From: Cephalotus follicularis
Lineage: Eukaryota; Streptophyta; Magnoliopsida; Oxalidales; Cephalotaceae
Length of the DNA: 64,000 nucleotides
Assembly: GCA_001972305.1 (NCBI GenBank)
Contig: BDDD01001672.1
Location: 120,219 to 184,218 of the forward strand
Direction: 5' to 3'
The notes beneath the pieces were generated by a model. It ran no database searches. It was not told where the DNA came from and worked only from the letters and a program-made list of their open reading frames with translations. This document shows, in pieces, positions 22,275 to 34,573 of the stretch. Numbering within the stretch: position 1 is the stretch's first letter; each line of letters starts with the position of its first letter. The translations under genes and the position numbers were made by a program.

Positions 22275-24740
22275 TATATTAGGGGTGTCCCTAGAAGCCA
22301 CGAGGTGGCTGGTTGTACATGTATTGCATTCGTAAATACAATCTTAATTCCATTTATGTTAAACTGTGCAATTTCCCAGAGTTATGGCATAGCTATATGT
22401 ATATCCCAATGCTATTATTTTTCATTGGTTGAATTTATACATTAACGGAATACACATAGGACGCCCTGTCACTCAAAGGGTTGTATCTCGTGTCAGGGAG
22501 GCTATGAGAACGACTTCCTTTCGCCCTTTTTAACAAAATGTTCCAAGTCGTAGGTTCACTTTCTTACGGCAATTGATGGATTGGATAGACTTGTCGTGTT
22601 ATGCTTGCTCCTCGGCTCCGTGGATGGTGGATCATCTCATTGTCACTTGGGGTTTTTCCCTAAAGCTAATATGGGGTGCATGCTACGAGTATGTTCACTG
22701 AACTGACCCACTATAGGATCCTATTTGGATAGTCCTTACCTGTGTCAATAGTGATTCCTATTGCATCAGTAGTGTATAGTCACTAGGTGACTAGCAGGCC
22801 ATACGTGACATGTACTGTTCCTTAGACCTGAGCGGTTGGCATGCATTGTGTAGTAACTGGCTGGCTTTGATTTTCGCCTTGCTCAGCTCTAGCCACGAGC
22901 TAGCAAACGGGTTGTATTTGGGCCTTGTGGGAGCTATATTGATGTATGGGCTAGCAAAAAACATGGGATCGTCACACTCGAAGTGAGGGTGATAGGCTTT
23001 ATAATATATGTGTCCATTGCAGACTCCAAAAAACCTGGCTAGGTGCCGGCGGACTGGATACCAGGTTTCCGGGGAGATCTTCCGACAATTGCAATGTGAT
23101 TCATAGATTTATAGTCATCGCGGTTTCATCTAGGGTTGACACTTATCCCTACCTTAGGTCACGGTCATAGCCAAGTATGACGAGGTAAACACTGCATGTA
23201 AACCGATGACAGGATAAAGTACCGGTTAACCTGAATCGACCGATTGACGTGGAAGTAAATTCCATGAATCCGGAGGAATAATGGATATCACACCGAGGCT
23301 ATATTTGATAGTCTGAGACTATTAGGATGATCGTACCAGAACCCCGGGATATTCTGAGAATTTATCGTCATACTGGATTTCCAGTCGGACTTTCGGGCCC
23401 ACCTGATTATTGGAATGGTTGACATGTGTCATTTTTGTGAGAGGTTATCATCTGGAGGATGCTACTTTGTATGAGTATTTTATTTGCTCGACACATGTCA
23501 CCTCATGAAGGTGAGTCTTAACATCACCATAATAAAAAATTATAGTTAAAGGATTGTGTGTTGAACAAGTAAGCACTTGAGTGCTTGTAGGAGAGAGCAT
23601 GACATGGGACGGCATGCACTCTTGGACTGTGCATTCATGGGGGGCCGAAATTTCCTTGCATTTCTTGCAAGGTTCGGCCACCCCACATATGTGTCCCATG
23701 TGCCAATTTTAAATAAATTCAAATGTTGTCACATGTCTTTAATGGTTGAGTGTGGGACACTCAATTTCTATTACACATTATGGGCACAAGCATGGGCAAC
23801 AATGAAAAAGGGATGGCCTCACACTCTTTATGCCATATGGCCTACCTTGGGAGGGAAATAACGTGAGATAAGGAGCCTCATTTTTCACACAATACTCATT
23901 ATTCTCTCAATCCCTAAGTACCCGTGGTTTTTTGAGCTTTCTTTCTTTCTTCCACTTTTTCTTTTTCTCCATTATTAACCATTGGAAAGGAGCTTGGAGC
24001 TCAAAGAAGAAAGTCATCACATATATCTCTTCTCACCACATCGTTTGATCTTTCTGGTGGAGTTACATAGCTCCTTGCTTTTTAACTTTACCTTCCTTGT
24101 CATTAGCATAGGACCATAGAAACTCTCCACACAACTAGCATCCTTGAGGTCACCGTGATCATGGAGGTCTTAAATGGTTTGTGGTGTAAGTTGCTTTTAA
24201 AAGTTCAGAGAAACCATTAAAGCCCTTGGAAGTCACAGGTAGAACATATAAAGCTCAATGGTTGGAGCTTGCTTGGAGGAAAAAGGAAGGAACTCAAAGT
24301 GTAGAGGGATCTACTTCAAGGAAGGAGCAAAGACTTGGGGTACTGGCTTCTCAACTTCCTTCTTCTTTCTCGCTTTTGGTTTCGGGTTTATCAAGGGTTC
24401 TGTAACCCTAGCCGAACCCTTGGGGTTTCTAGGTGAAACCCTAACCAAACCCTAATGGTTTTGTTCTTTGTGGTCACGGGTAGCTTAGGTTTTGGTGTGC
24501 AGACCTTAAGTATTTTGTTGGTTGGAGCCGAAGCTAGGGTTGGGAAACCCTAGCTCCACCCGTGACCTATTAGCATGCTCGGTTGATTCTTGGTTCAATT
24601 TAATAGTTAATTAAATATCCTTGCAATTTGTAAGGACACTCATGGACATAGATTCTTAGGGTTTTCCTTGGCTTTGGACATTCTTTGGTTAAAACTTAAA
24701 ATTGAACCCCTATAGTACCTACGACCTAGAATGGACCACT
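22275..24740 (+). repeat. C1 3' LTR (right end approximate)
   Basis: The start has decayed from the TGTTAGATTAGGG form seen at 46819 to ttatattagggg. From there to about 23420 it aligns with 46819-47960 of C3 (aaagggttg-atctcgtg, aaccgatgaca and others). The rest is more diverged, but 24690-24720 resembles the C3 LTR end at 60700. It contains an inverted repeat (ggtcacgggt at 24471 with acccgtgacc at 24558) and telomere-like aaaccctaa words at 24437-24457. Confidence 0.6.
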
Positions 24741-24759
24741 ACCACCTAAACTCTTACAT

Positions 24760-24988
24760 AGAGAGTGTCCTTATGGAAGTTATTTTTCAAGGAATCAGCA
24801 AGGACAGACAATGGGTCGATATCAGGGAGGTTCTCAGCAGAACCAAGGTATCAGTTATCGACAAGGCCATGGTTCTGGACAGCAGTATCAAGGACATCCT
24901 AGTACAAGTTCACCTTCAGTAGTAAGGGGAGATCGTGACAAACAACCTATGGGATCGACACCTACAGTGTAGTGTTGAGTGTTTGCTA
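24760..24988 (+). pseudogene. G7: small gypsy gag fragment
   Basis: One frame reads a Q/G/S-rich gag linker (NQQGQTMGRYQGGSQQNQGI, then SYRQGHGSGQQYQGHPSTSS) and, after a frame change, ECLLC, the start of a zinc knuckle. It is cut there by the G5 LTR beginning at 24989. Low complexity makes the family assignment uncertain, but the linker-then-knuckle order is typical of gypsy gag. Confidence 0.6.
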
Positions 24989-26061
24989 TGTGACATGACC
25001 CGTCTCGCAAGGCTGTGACCCCACAGAATGAGTCGTGCTATTATATAAACCAACTATGCACAACACAACCGAAGTTATTCTATACCTTTGGCCTCTATTA
25101 TATCATTAGTCACAACTTATATACTAGTTATCATTTTAAATTCATGTTCCATGCCAAAAATTCCTTTATTGGCCATATAACAATTTATTAGAAATGGTTG
25201 AAATTCTTGCAGAAAAAATATAAGAGTTCCCCCTAAAAATGGACCTATCCCAAATTTTCACCTGTAAGGAAAACCACATTTTATATTTCCACTCTCCCGA
25301 AGGAGGACTCAGCAGTTGATTTATTTCAAATCCATCATATGAATACCATAAACATTTAATGTATTTAATTGCATCATTATTAACTACGCAGCAATAATAA
25401 CTCAAACAAATCTACATCTCATTAAAATGTTAACTACAAAGCATAAACATAATAACAATTCCATATCTCCCCAAGCATGCATGTGATGCTGGCCAGAGAT
25501 GCAAGTATAAGTTGCCTGAATCCTGTGGTCTACCTCTAGGAGACTCAAGTGCTACTGGACTGGTGGATCAGATGGATTATCAACTGCTACCTCAACTAAA
25601 AAAATATAAATAAGATGGGTTTCGTCCAAATGACTAAGTGAGTTGGGACAAGTCATTCTCTGTTGCATCCATACAAGAAACTGGATGGATTAAAAAAAAT
25701 ATATGCCATAATCAAAAGTATAGGCCACAAATATGATGGAATAAACCCATGAAAAGAACATAGCCATCAACAATGCTTCATAACAGAAGCGCGCAACTAA
25801 ATAATGGAAACAAGTATACACTAAATATGTCCAGGCTATATGCCCGGAATAAACACATGGAATCCTCTGGATAACTGTACAACTCAAGATAGTACTACAT
25901 GAGTACAACATGATCACAATAAAATAAGAGTGAATGAAAATACCAAGGATTACAAATAATCATCAATCATGAATCAAGAAATGTGCCCATATAATCAAAA
26001 AATCCAGGGATGTGGTTACAACTAAATTTCCATCATCATATATCATATCACCGTCACATAA
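24989..26061 (-). repeat. G5 3' LTR, left part (split by G4)
   Basis: It starts TGTGACATGACCCG on the plus strand and continues after G4 at 42582. The two parts join smoothly across one CATAA copy. It shares the cactcccgaaggagga segment with 3670-3690. The whole LTR would be about 3.2 kb. There is no coding sequence. Confidence 0.75.
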
Positions 26062-26568
26062 TGTCACGCCCCGGTTTTAGGTAGACACACATAAAGTGGT
26101 AAAGGCAATTAACATTAAGATTCAGCTTATGTAAATACCATAAAATTTAAACTTTTAAACAAGATATCAGTTCGGAAGCATTAAACTCATAAGCTGAAAG
26201 CACGTAACGTGCATCCCATACTACATGCTACTCAATACAAGTCCGTCATTGTTAAAAGCCCATAAACGGAGCGTGATTCATAATACATTAAATAAAAACC
26301 ACCATTAAACAAAGCCAGAAGTACGCTACATTAGTAGTCCTTAAAAAAAAAACAAGTTTATTACAATCGAGAAGAATATAAACCAACAACCATAGCATAT
26401 GGGCTTGTTCTTCGTCCAAGCTAGTCCAACCGGTCCACTGCATTAATCTATAAAGTAGGGGGTTAGCCTTTGTCCTCACTCGGCTAAGTCATAACAGTAG
26501 TTTGGGATTACCATTACATGCATGTCATGAAATGTATGCGCAGATGATGCAGTACAATAGAAAATACT

Positions 26569-26602
26569 AGTATATATATATATATATGTATGTATGTATG
26601 AA
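26569..26602. repeat. TA/TG microsatellite
   Basis: A short run of (ta)n followed by (tgta)n inside the G4 3' LTR. The 5' LTR has a shorter version near 40250, so it has changed length since insertion. Confidence 0.9.
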
Positions 26603-27342
26603 AATATACGTATGCGATAGCAGTACAGTAGTAGCCCGGCCAGGACTACATCAACAGGCACAGTAATGTTCGAATAGGACCAGCAGGCAGTACAGTAAGT
26701 CCACAAAGGGATCACAAACAGGCAGGCAGTATGTGCAATGCCTCCAACTCCTGGCCCCATGCTACACTCCTACTTCGGTTCCTTCTCCAGGAAACCAAGC
26801 AAGACAGCAGTACAGCACAGTGAGTTACCCAGCCAACTCCTGGCTCCTGGGTCAACCCTACCACTAGCCAACGCTAGCAGCCTCCACCATGCAACAACTG
26901 GCTCAAGCACAAACACATAAAATTCACAGAGCAAACAGTGAATAGTCACGGTAAACAGTGCAGTAAATAGTACAGTAATGATCGATAGATCAACAGCATG
27001 CAGTTTATTTCAAATTACTTTCAAAATTCGTAAATATTTGAAATATGTATTTCCAATAGATAGAAAATACTTTAAACAATTCAGTAGTGGAAATCGCTTT
27101 CCAGTTTGTTTGAAAATACGTTATTAACCAATATATATTTTCGTACTCAAAACAGTGTATTCCGAGTTCACATATGCATTTCTAAATATCATAACTTAGA
27201 AATCATAAACGATTTATAGACAGTCAATAAACAGGCAGTAAATAGTGCATATGCAATGCATACAAATGTTCAAATGCATCCAAACAGAACTCGGGATCAT
27301 TTCTTATCGTTAAATAAGAAAACTTCCAAGTAGTAGAAGAAG

Positions 27343-27603
27343 GCGTCGATGTCCATTATTAGGCATCGATGTCTTTGTCCCTCAACATCGACGCTCAAGT
27401 CCTTAGCGTTAGCGCTTTCCACTGTTGAAGACGTCGATGTCCATCTTTATACGCATCAACGCTCAAGGTATGGAACCTTAAACGTCAGCGTATTGCTTAA
27501 GGCATTGACGCGTTAAGGTAGGAACCTTAGGCGTCGACATATAATACGTCAATATCCAAGCAGATAACCCAAAGGCATAGATGTTCCTAAAAGGCGTCAA
27601 TGT
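27343..27603. repeat. Phased palindrome array, G4 3' LTR inner block (12 units)
   Basis: GCGTCGACGC-type units start at 27343, 27363, 27385, 27406, 27431, 27453, 27482, 27502, 27531, 27546, 27575 and 27594. Steps are 20, 22, 21, 25, 22, 29, 20, 29, 15, 29 and 19 bp. Confidence 0.88.
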
Positions 27604-28547
27604 GTTTCGAGCACCAGTGGTCTTCTTCCTCATGATATGACAAACAGTAACTAACATCGTCCATATACATGCAAGACAACATGAAATCAAGCCAGAAAAC
27701 CAACATGCAGACACATATCGCATACCCAGCATAACATGGCATTGACCCAGTGATCAAAAACAGTTCAATAATCATGTAATTTATGCACACAACCATAGTC
27801 AAGGCATGAACATTAATCTCAAGAATACGATTATGGCTTCCCCTACATTTTTGTTCCAAGTTAAGAACTAGAAAGTCCACCTCTTTTAGTATCCAAATGG
27901 TCACTTTGAGCTCCCATGTACTGCTTGAAAGCTCCCTGGTTTGTCCCCACAGCTGCTGTCCAACTCCAAGCTTCCACTTGCTCAACAATGGTGGTTTGAG
28001 CTTTCCTTCTCTCACTGGTTTCTCTTGAAACTCATAGGTTTCACACCCTTTTCTTTTCACAAGCATTTCAGCAAGAGAGAGGTGAAGGAGAATGTGTTTT
28101 TAAGCTGATGGTTCCCCTCTCTTTCTTCCGCCCTGCCTTGAATGCACTCTCACACTCACACACATGTTCTCTTCCCTTTCCTATTTTTTTTTGTTCTTTT
28201 CTTCCTCTGCGTTTTTTCATGTCACATGTGTCTAGGACACTTCCCACCCCTGCATGTAATATCTGAGCTCATTTCTCAGCCCTTGTCTCAGCTCTCATGC
28301 TAGACAATGCCACACTCCCTCTAACCATCCATTGCATGCACACATGTCCCTCTCTTCTCTGCACTTGTTTCATGCTATCACATGTGTCACCCTTACCCTC
28401 ACAACTTCAGTCATACAGGTCAGGGAGCCATATGCATGATTAACACGTCCCCTTTTCGTTCTTCAAGGCGCTTGCAAAAGGCCCTAAATCGTTTGCCTTT
28501 CCACGTTATTATGTCAGCAGAATAACGTGCCTGACTTTCGACGTTAC

Positions 28548-28693
28548 GCATCAACGTCTTCTTTAGACGTCGACGTCTTTCCCCTTTTTACATGAGGGCG
28601 TCGATGTTTTCGCCTGCATCGACGTGCATGTCATGTAGTTACGTGAGTCTCTTTGTTTCAAAGGCATCGATGCGTTCAAAAGGGCGTCGACGC
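28548..28693. repeat. Phased palindrome array, G4 3' LTR outer block
   Basis: Units start at 28548, 28567, 28598, 28616, 28664 and 28684. The best copies are acgtcgacgt (28567) and gcgtcgacgc (28684). The matching block in the 5' LTR is at 42238-42384 with nearly the same steps. Confidence 0.85.
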
Positions 28694-28875
28694 GTTTCTC
28701 CCAAAACAGCGCCATTTTGCCTTAAAATGCCCTTTTATCATTTCTTTAACATTTTATTCGAAAATCAATATTATTAGAGTTTGTAAAACATCATCAAAGT
28801 TGGAACATATGAAAATGCCATGCATTACAACCACCCCTCATTCAAGGAATTTCGTCCTAGAAAGTAAAAACAGTA

Positions 28876-30441
28876 CTAGAACAAGGGCGGGTAACGCTCT
28901 TGGATACTCTTCTCACGTTCCCAAGTGGCTTCATCCGGTCGGTGGAACTGCCATTGAACCTTGACCATGGAGATGGTTCGGTTCCTCAAGGCCTGCGTCT
29001 TCCAATCTGGAATTCGTACAGGCAACTCCTCACAAGATAAGTCATCTCGTATAGGAAAATCCTCATAATCCAGGACATGTGACGGGTCCGGGATATATCT
29101 CCTCAGCATAGACACATGAAAGACGTCGTGCAGGTTTGACAGTGCAGGAGGTAAGGCAAGTTGGTAGGCTACCTCCCCAACTCTCTCTAAAATCTCAAAA
29201 GGACCAACATAGCGTGGAGCTAATTTTCCCTTTTTCCCAAACCTTTGCACACACTTCCATGGTGAAACCTTTAAGAAAACATGATCACCAACACAGAAGG
29301 TCAAAGGCCTCCTCTTGGCACTATCCAAATAGCTCTTTTGTTGGCTCTGAGCAGCAAGTAGCTTCTCTTTAATCATCCTGATCTTCTCTGAAGTCTCTTC
29401 CACCAACTCAGTCCTGAGTAAAGGTCGCTCTCCGACCACATCCCAACAAATAGGAGATCTGCACTTGCTCCCATACAGTGCTTCAAACGGTGCCATGCCG
29501 ATACTGGAATGATAGCTATTATTAGAAGAGAACTCTATCAAAGGAATGTGACCCTCCCATGTACCAGCAAAGTCAATAACGCAAGCATGTAGCATATCCT
29601 CCAAAGTCTGGATGGTACACTCAGGCTGCCCATCAGTCTGAGGGTGAAAGGCACTACTCAGGTTCTGCTTCATCCCGAAAGCTATTTGAAATCTCTTCCA
29701 GAAGTTGGAAGTGAAAATGGCATCTCTATCACATACGATGCTAACTGGAACACCGTGTAGCCTCACTATCTCCTTGACATACAAACGAGCCAGCTTGCTT
29801 GTTTAGTCCTTAACATGAGTGGTTAGAAAATGAGTTGACTTCGTGGGACTATCCATGATAACCCACACTGCATTGTGATGATGCCTAGTCAGTGGGAATC
29901 CTGAAACAAAATCCATAGTTATGTGTTCCCACTTCCACTCCGGAATTGGTAAAGGTTGTAGGAACCTTGCCAGTCTCTGGTGCTTGGCCTTAACCGTCTG
30001 CCAAGTCAAACACCTTGCCACATACTCGGCGATCTCTCGTTTCATGCCAGGCCACCAGTAATCCCTCTTCATGTCTTGGTACATTTTTGTGCTACTAGGG
30101 TGCATGTTGTACTAAGATCTATGAGCCCCATAAAGTAACTCACTCCTCAACCCATGTTCATTCAGAAGACACACTCGTCCCCAAAATCTTAAGACACCAT
30201 CGGCATGTACCCGAAAATCAGACTCTGAGTCCAGATTCTCTCAAATTTGTTACAATTCAGGATCATGTGCTTGAGCGTTCTTTATTTCGTAAAGCAATAC
30301 TGGTTGTACTCTCCTTTTAGCCATAATGACTCTAGGTGACTGATTAAACGGAAACCACTCTTGGAAGTCTTCTAACATCTTCCATTGCGACACCATTGCA
30401 CTGGCAACCATGGCCTTGAGACTCAAGGCATCAGCGACCAC
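28876..30441 (-). pseudogene. G4 integrase with RNase H end
   Basis: Right to left: the end of RNase H (MVADALSLKAMVASAMVSQW), the integrase zinc domain, catalytic core, GPY/F module (YVGPFEILERVGEVAYQLAL) and chromodomain-like tail (ISMVKVQWQF...DEATWERE), ending ERYPPLF. The zinc domain reads CLTWQTVK, so the last zinc cysteine is tryptophan. The core acids remain (MDFVSGFP, CDRDAIFTS, and E in QPECTIQ). A TAA stop at about 29803 and a break near 30106-30250 interrupt it. Otherwise the last 300 codons are open, making this the best-preserved chromovirus integrase here. Confidence 0.92.
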
Positions 30442-30501
30442 ATTCGCTTTCCCCGGTTGGTACTGAACACTGCAATCATAATCGTTAAAGAATTCTACCC
30501 A

Positions 30502-31692
30502 TCATCTTTGCCTCATGTTCAGTGTATCCTGACAGAATAGGTACCTCAAACTCTTATGATCTGTAAAGATCTCAAACTGTGCCCCATAAAGATAGTGCCT
30601 CCACTTCTGAAGGGCATAGTTAATAGCTGCAAGTTTGAGGTCATGTGTCGGGTAGTTTTCTTCATACGACTTTAACTTTATGAAGGCATAAGCGATCACT
30701 CTTCCTTGTTGCAACAGCACGCAGCCCAAGCCCTTACCCGATGCATCACTATAGAATGCAAAGCCCTCATTACCATCAGGTAATACCAAGATAGGAGCAG
30801 AAATCAACCGATCCTTCAGTTCACAGAAACTAGCTTCACAATCTTCATCCCAAACAAATATGGTCTTCTTCTGGGTCAGTCTAGTCAAGGGCACGACTAT
30901 CCTCGAAAAGTTCTGCATAAACCTCCTGTAATACCCCGCCAAGCCAAGAAAACTACGTACCTTCGTCACATTCTTCGATTGTGGCCAGTCTCGCACCACT
31001 CCAGTATAGGACGGATCCACTGTCAGGCCTTCCCCAGATACGATGTAACGGAGAAAGATCACATGATCAAGCCAGAATTCACACTTTCCGAACTTGGCGT
31101 ACAACCGATGCTCTCTGAGAACCTGTAATACCAACCTCAGATGATGAGTGTGCTACTCCTCACTCCTTGATTTTACCAGTATGTCATCAATAAACACTAT
31201 GACAAACTGATCCAGGTATGACAAGAATATGTCATTCATCAATGACATGAAAGTTACCGGGGCATTGGTAACACCGAACGGCATCACCAAGAACTCGAAA
31301 TGACCATACCGTGTCCGGAAGGCAGTCTTTCAATGTCTCCTTCCCTTACTCTTAGTTGGTGATATCCCGATCTCAAATTGAGCTTGGAAAACACCCTTAC
31401 TCCTTGCAACTGGTCAAACAAATCCTCAATGTTGGGTATAGGATACTTGTTCTACATAGTTGCCTTGTTCAACATTCTGTAGTCGATGCAGAGCCTCATC
31501 GACCCATCCTTCTTCTTGATAAATAGTACAGGTGCACCCCACAGAGAAACATTGGGTCTAACAAAACCTTTATCAATCAGGTCTTGTAACTGTAATTTCA
31601 ACTCTCGCAACTCGGAAGGAGCCATCCGATAAGGTGATTTGGAGATAGGAGCCGTTCAAGGAACAAGATCAATAACGAACTCCATACTCCTC
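30502..31692 (-). pseudogene. G4 reverse transcriptase and RNase H
   Basis: Right to left: the pre-RT spacer ([20 protein letters not shown]), RT fingers ([17 protein letters not shown]) and palm up to about 31150, all with scattered stops and frameshifts. From 31134 one long open frame carries the RT thumb ([20 protein letters not shown]) and RNase H to 30502. In RNase H the first and third acidic positions are visible (FYSDASGKG and FTDHKS), but the second reads HDLKLAA, where the sister copy in G5 has HDLELAA. That glutamate is catalytic, so the enzyme would be inactive. The right end is cut by C2 at 31693. Confidence 0.9.
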
Positions 31693-31973
31693 TGTTAGAT
31701 ATAGTGACCCGACAAGCCATTAGATGGATTGTCATGTTATATCTTACCATGTATGGAACAATCTTTTTCCTTATATATGATGCGTGCTAACATTGTTATG
31801 GCTATATCACTTGTATTTTATCACATAATTGAAGTAGTTTATTAATTATCTACTTATACTAGTGATGCCCTGACATAAGGTTGGATGCCTGGCATGGAGG
31901 CTGTGAGGCTGGTTACCTTATTCCTTATGGAACACTAAAAGAGTTAGACTCTTTATGCTTCACTGGCCAGAAG

Positions 31974-32100
31974 GTGTCGATGTGTTTTAGAAAGACGTCG
32001 ATGCTTAACTCATGGAAAGACGTCGATGTCTTTTAGAAAGCGTCGATGTCTTTAGTGCAACATTGCATAGGCGTCGACGTCCTTTGGAAGGCGTCGACGT
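31974..32100. repeat. Phased palindrome array in the C2 copia LTR (6 units)
   Basis: Units start at 31974, 31995, 32020, 32040, 32071 and 32091. They range from gtgtcgatgt to gcgtcgacgt. Steps are 21, 25, 20, 31 and 20 bp. Confidence 0.87.
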
Positions 32101-32840
32101 CTTTGAGCAGAACGTGCAGGTTGTACACGAGCTCACTTTGTGGGCACGATTTCTCTCTCATCTCCAGCAACCATCTCCTGTTGTTTCACGTTTTAGAAAC
32201 GTGGGAATCATAGCTTCGGACTCCCAGGGAGTGAAGGCCATGATCCTAAGTGAATGGGAGATTGGGAGAGAGAATTAAAGGCTAGTAAAAGGCATTTTTC
32301 TGTAGAAAGAAAATTGTGGAAAAATTGGAGTTTTGCTGGGCAAGAGGCTTCGATTCTCTCTGCATATTGTGTGTTCCCTTTATTTGATATACACCAAGCA
32401 AGAGCTTATCTAGGGTGGATTGATCATTGACTTCATTGGTCAATATCAATTTACCTTTTCTAAGCTAAGTGTGAGAGTGAGAGTTTATACACTTGGATGA
32501 TGGTTGGGTTACTTGTTGTTCCTGAGGTTTGGAGAACATCAAAGGGAATCTACTCAAGCTTGTAGCGGCAAAGAAAGAAGGAGCCTTCACCCGCTGGTAT
32601 AAATTCTTGGTACTTCTCTTCTTGCCATGCTTGTGTGTCACCATAGTTTGCTATGGTGACACCAATTCAATTTAGTTGATGTTATGGTGATCCATGTGGT
32701 CTGTGGACGTGCCATAATGGATTGGTTTTGTTTTATTGGGTGTTCTTCCACTGCCATGATTGTTTGTTTAAGTTTTATTCTACACCCTTTCACCCTTTGT
32801 CCATTTTGACATTGGTTTCGGTTTAGTCCGTTTCCATCAG

Positions 32841-32851
32841 TGGTATCAGAG
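32841..32851 (+). other. C2 primer-binding site
   Basis: TGGTATCAGAG, one base after the LTR end; matches plant initiator tRNA-Met. Confidence 0.88.
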
Positions 32852-33140
32852 AGTCCCACATCATCCTTAATTGAATATGTATGCCTTAGATGATGTACTG
32901 ATTAATAGGTTAATTAATGGATGTGTTTTTGTGATCAAACTAAATTTTCTAAGTGCCTTAATGAAAATTGCATGAAATTGGATTTCATTGAGTTTTTATG
33001 CTGTGAATGTTGTTTTAGTGTGTTTAGAATTATGTTTGGAACATGCATAGTGCATTTTGGAATGCCAGAATGGTATACCAAAGTCTAAACCAATAATTTC
33101 TGCATTTTTCGAAGTGCAGAAACTGCCCAGGGGGCTATAG

Positions 33141-33201
33141 ACGTCGACGTCCTTGGTAGACGTCGATGTCATGTTCAAATTCCCAGGAAAGACGTCGACG
33201 T
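33141..33201. repeat. Palindromes in the C2 leader (3 units)
   Basis: Units start at 33141 (acgtcgacgt), 33160 (acgtcgatgt) and 33192 (acgtcgacgt). They lie outside the LTR, immediately before the G3 junction. Confidence 0.85.
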
Positions 33202-34573
33202 TTCATCACAGGGTCATATCATACATAACATTAAATATCTGAGCTTATACATTTCTTAACAAATCATAAGTTTACTTTATTAGCCAATAACAGCCAAAAA
33301 CGTGGCAGTCTTATCAAAACATTAGAACTTAAAAACTTAACAATTTATCGTATTAAGCAGTTACGGAAATTTAAAGCATAATCCAGTTCCAAAATAAAAC
33401 ATAACCATAAGTATCATAGTTTGACCACTAAACAAGGATCACACTCCTAGGGATCCTAATACAAGAGGTGGTCATCACTCGTCATACTTTTCCCCGCTGC
33501 TCCTGTAAACCTGCCGCATGGAAACAAAAACGCGGCTGAGCAAACCTCAGTACGGATAAGGGAAAAAGAAACAGTAAATGGTAATTTAAAAACATTGATA
33601 CTTCAATAATAACGTAACCGAAATCTTTAACAGATAAAACAGTTTAATCATATTCAACAAACAATTGCATATCTTTCGAAACAATTACGGAACATTTTAA
33701 AACATCAAAAATCATAGTTCATAATTATACTGAGCCATATTCGTATCACATATCATAAAATTTGGCAAGGGAGGCCCTAATTCCACATGCCCACTATAAT
33801 TGAAGTGTACGGCACTACACAAGTCAATTCTCATATGCACATATCCGAATCACACCTCGGACCATAAATCTGAATTCACCTCAGATCACATATCTGAATT
33901 CACCTCAGATCACATAACTAGAATCGATTCATACGCCTCTATCATACATAGAGGATCCACAAATCCATCTCATGGGATTTGTTCATACACTCAGAGACGC
34001 CGTAGTCCAATCACACCGCTACACAAGTGTCACGTCCCCGTGCCAGGCCTACGACGTGCCTATGGATACGCCCCATTGGTGGGTACAATACTCAGTATTT
34101 ATATCAAAATTATTGTTTTACCAAAATCAATTTAAAACTCATAAAATATGTTCTCACACAACATATTTGAAAACCGCTCACAATGGTATCATAACATATC
34201 GTATTATAACATATCGTATGGATAAAGTCGGAAAATGTCAAACCAACTTTATATTGAAAATGTGTCAAAACCATAAAACATCGTTGATTTCATAAACGAA
34301 GAAGTATATAAACCTGTTTCAGTTTGAATGTCAGATAGCCAAGGAACAGAAAATCCATACCTTATGCGCTCACAGAGTACTTACAAATAGACAATTTAAA
34401 CGGAATCCACTTGAAGCACAACAATCTAAAAAGGCATTCAAAATCATACGTATAAGAGTCTAAAACACATCAGAAGTATTAAACAGACTCTTAACAGTGT
34501 TTGGAAAAGATTCGGATCGATTCGGGGATCAAAGGAATCAAAACAGTTGAAAACAGTACATTCCAGGGCAAAA

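Larger units (their letters stand above)
15343..24740 (+). mobile_element. C1: decayed Ty1/copia element carrying two insertions
   Basis: Copia order is visible: gag zinc knuckle, protease, integrase, RT, RNase H, then a 3' LTR from about 22275. It lacks a 5' LTR and most of gag. A hAT element (16985-17634) and a gypsy solo LTR (18511-21461) split pol; removing either brings copia sequence back together across one target-site copy. C3 at the right end of the window belongs to the same family. The right end of the 3' LTR is approximate. Confidence 0.85.
26062..28829 (-). repeat. G4 3' LTR (2768 bp)
   Basis: Plus-strand left end TGTCACGCCCCGG; right end ...gcattaca, before the pyrimidine run at 28830-28845 (accacccctcattc), which is the complement of the PPT. 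It is clearly the partner of 39741-42576. About 60 bp present near 42500-42560 are missing at about 28808. Confidence 0.93.
31693..33203 (+). mobile_element. C2: copia 5' LTR and leader, rest missing
   Basis: An LTR of 1147 bp (31693-32839) starts TGTTAGATATAG and ends TTTCCATCA. A PBS (TGGTATCAGAG) follows at 32841, then about 350 bp of leader up to the G3 junction at 33203. No gag or pol remains. The start and the cttgtagcggcaaag segment (32560-32575) match the C3 LTR. Palindrome units lie both in the LTR and in the leader. It inserted into G4. Confidence 0.87.

Noticed and set aside
24437-24457. Telomere-like aaaccctaa repeats
   Set aside because: Only two or three imperfect copies inside a copia LTR; not an interstitial telomere array.
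27587-28066. 159-codon minus frame, with a near-copy at 41279-41752
   Set aside because: Both copies are equivalent positions of the two G4 LTRs. The frame is partly shared only because the LTRs are copies; no domain is visible and part of it runs through the palindrome array.
29136-29372. Plus-strand frame opposite the G4 integrase
   Set aside because: Shadow of the minus-strand integrase coding sequence.
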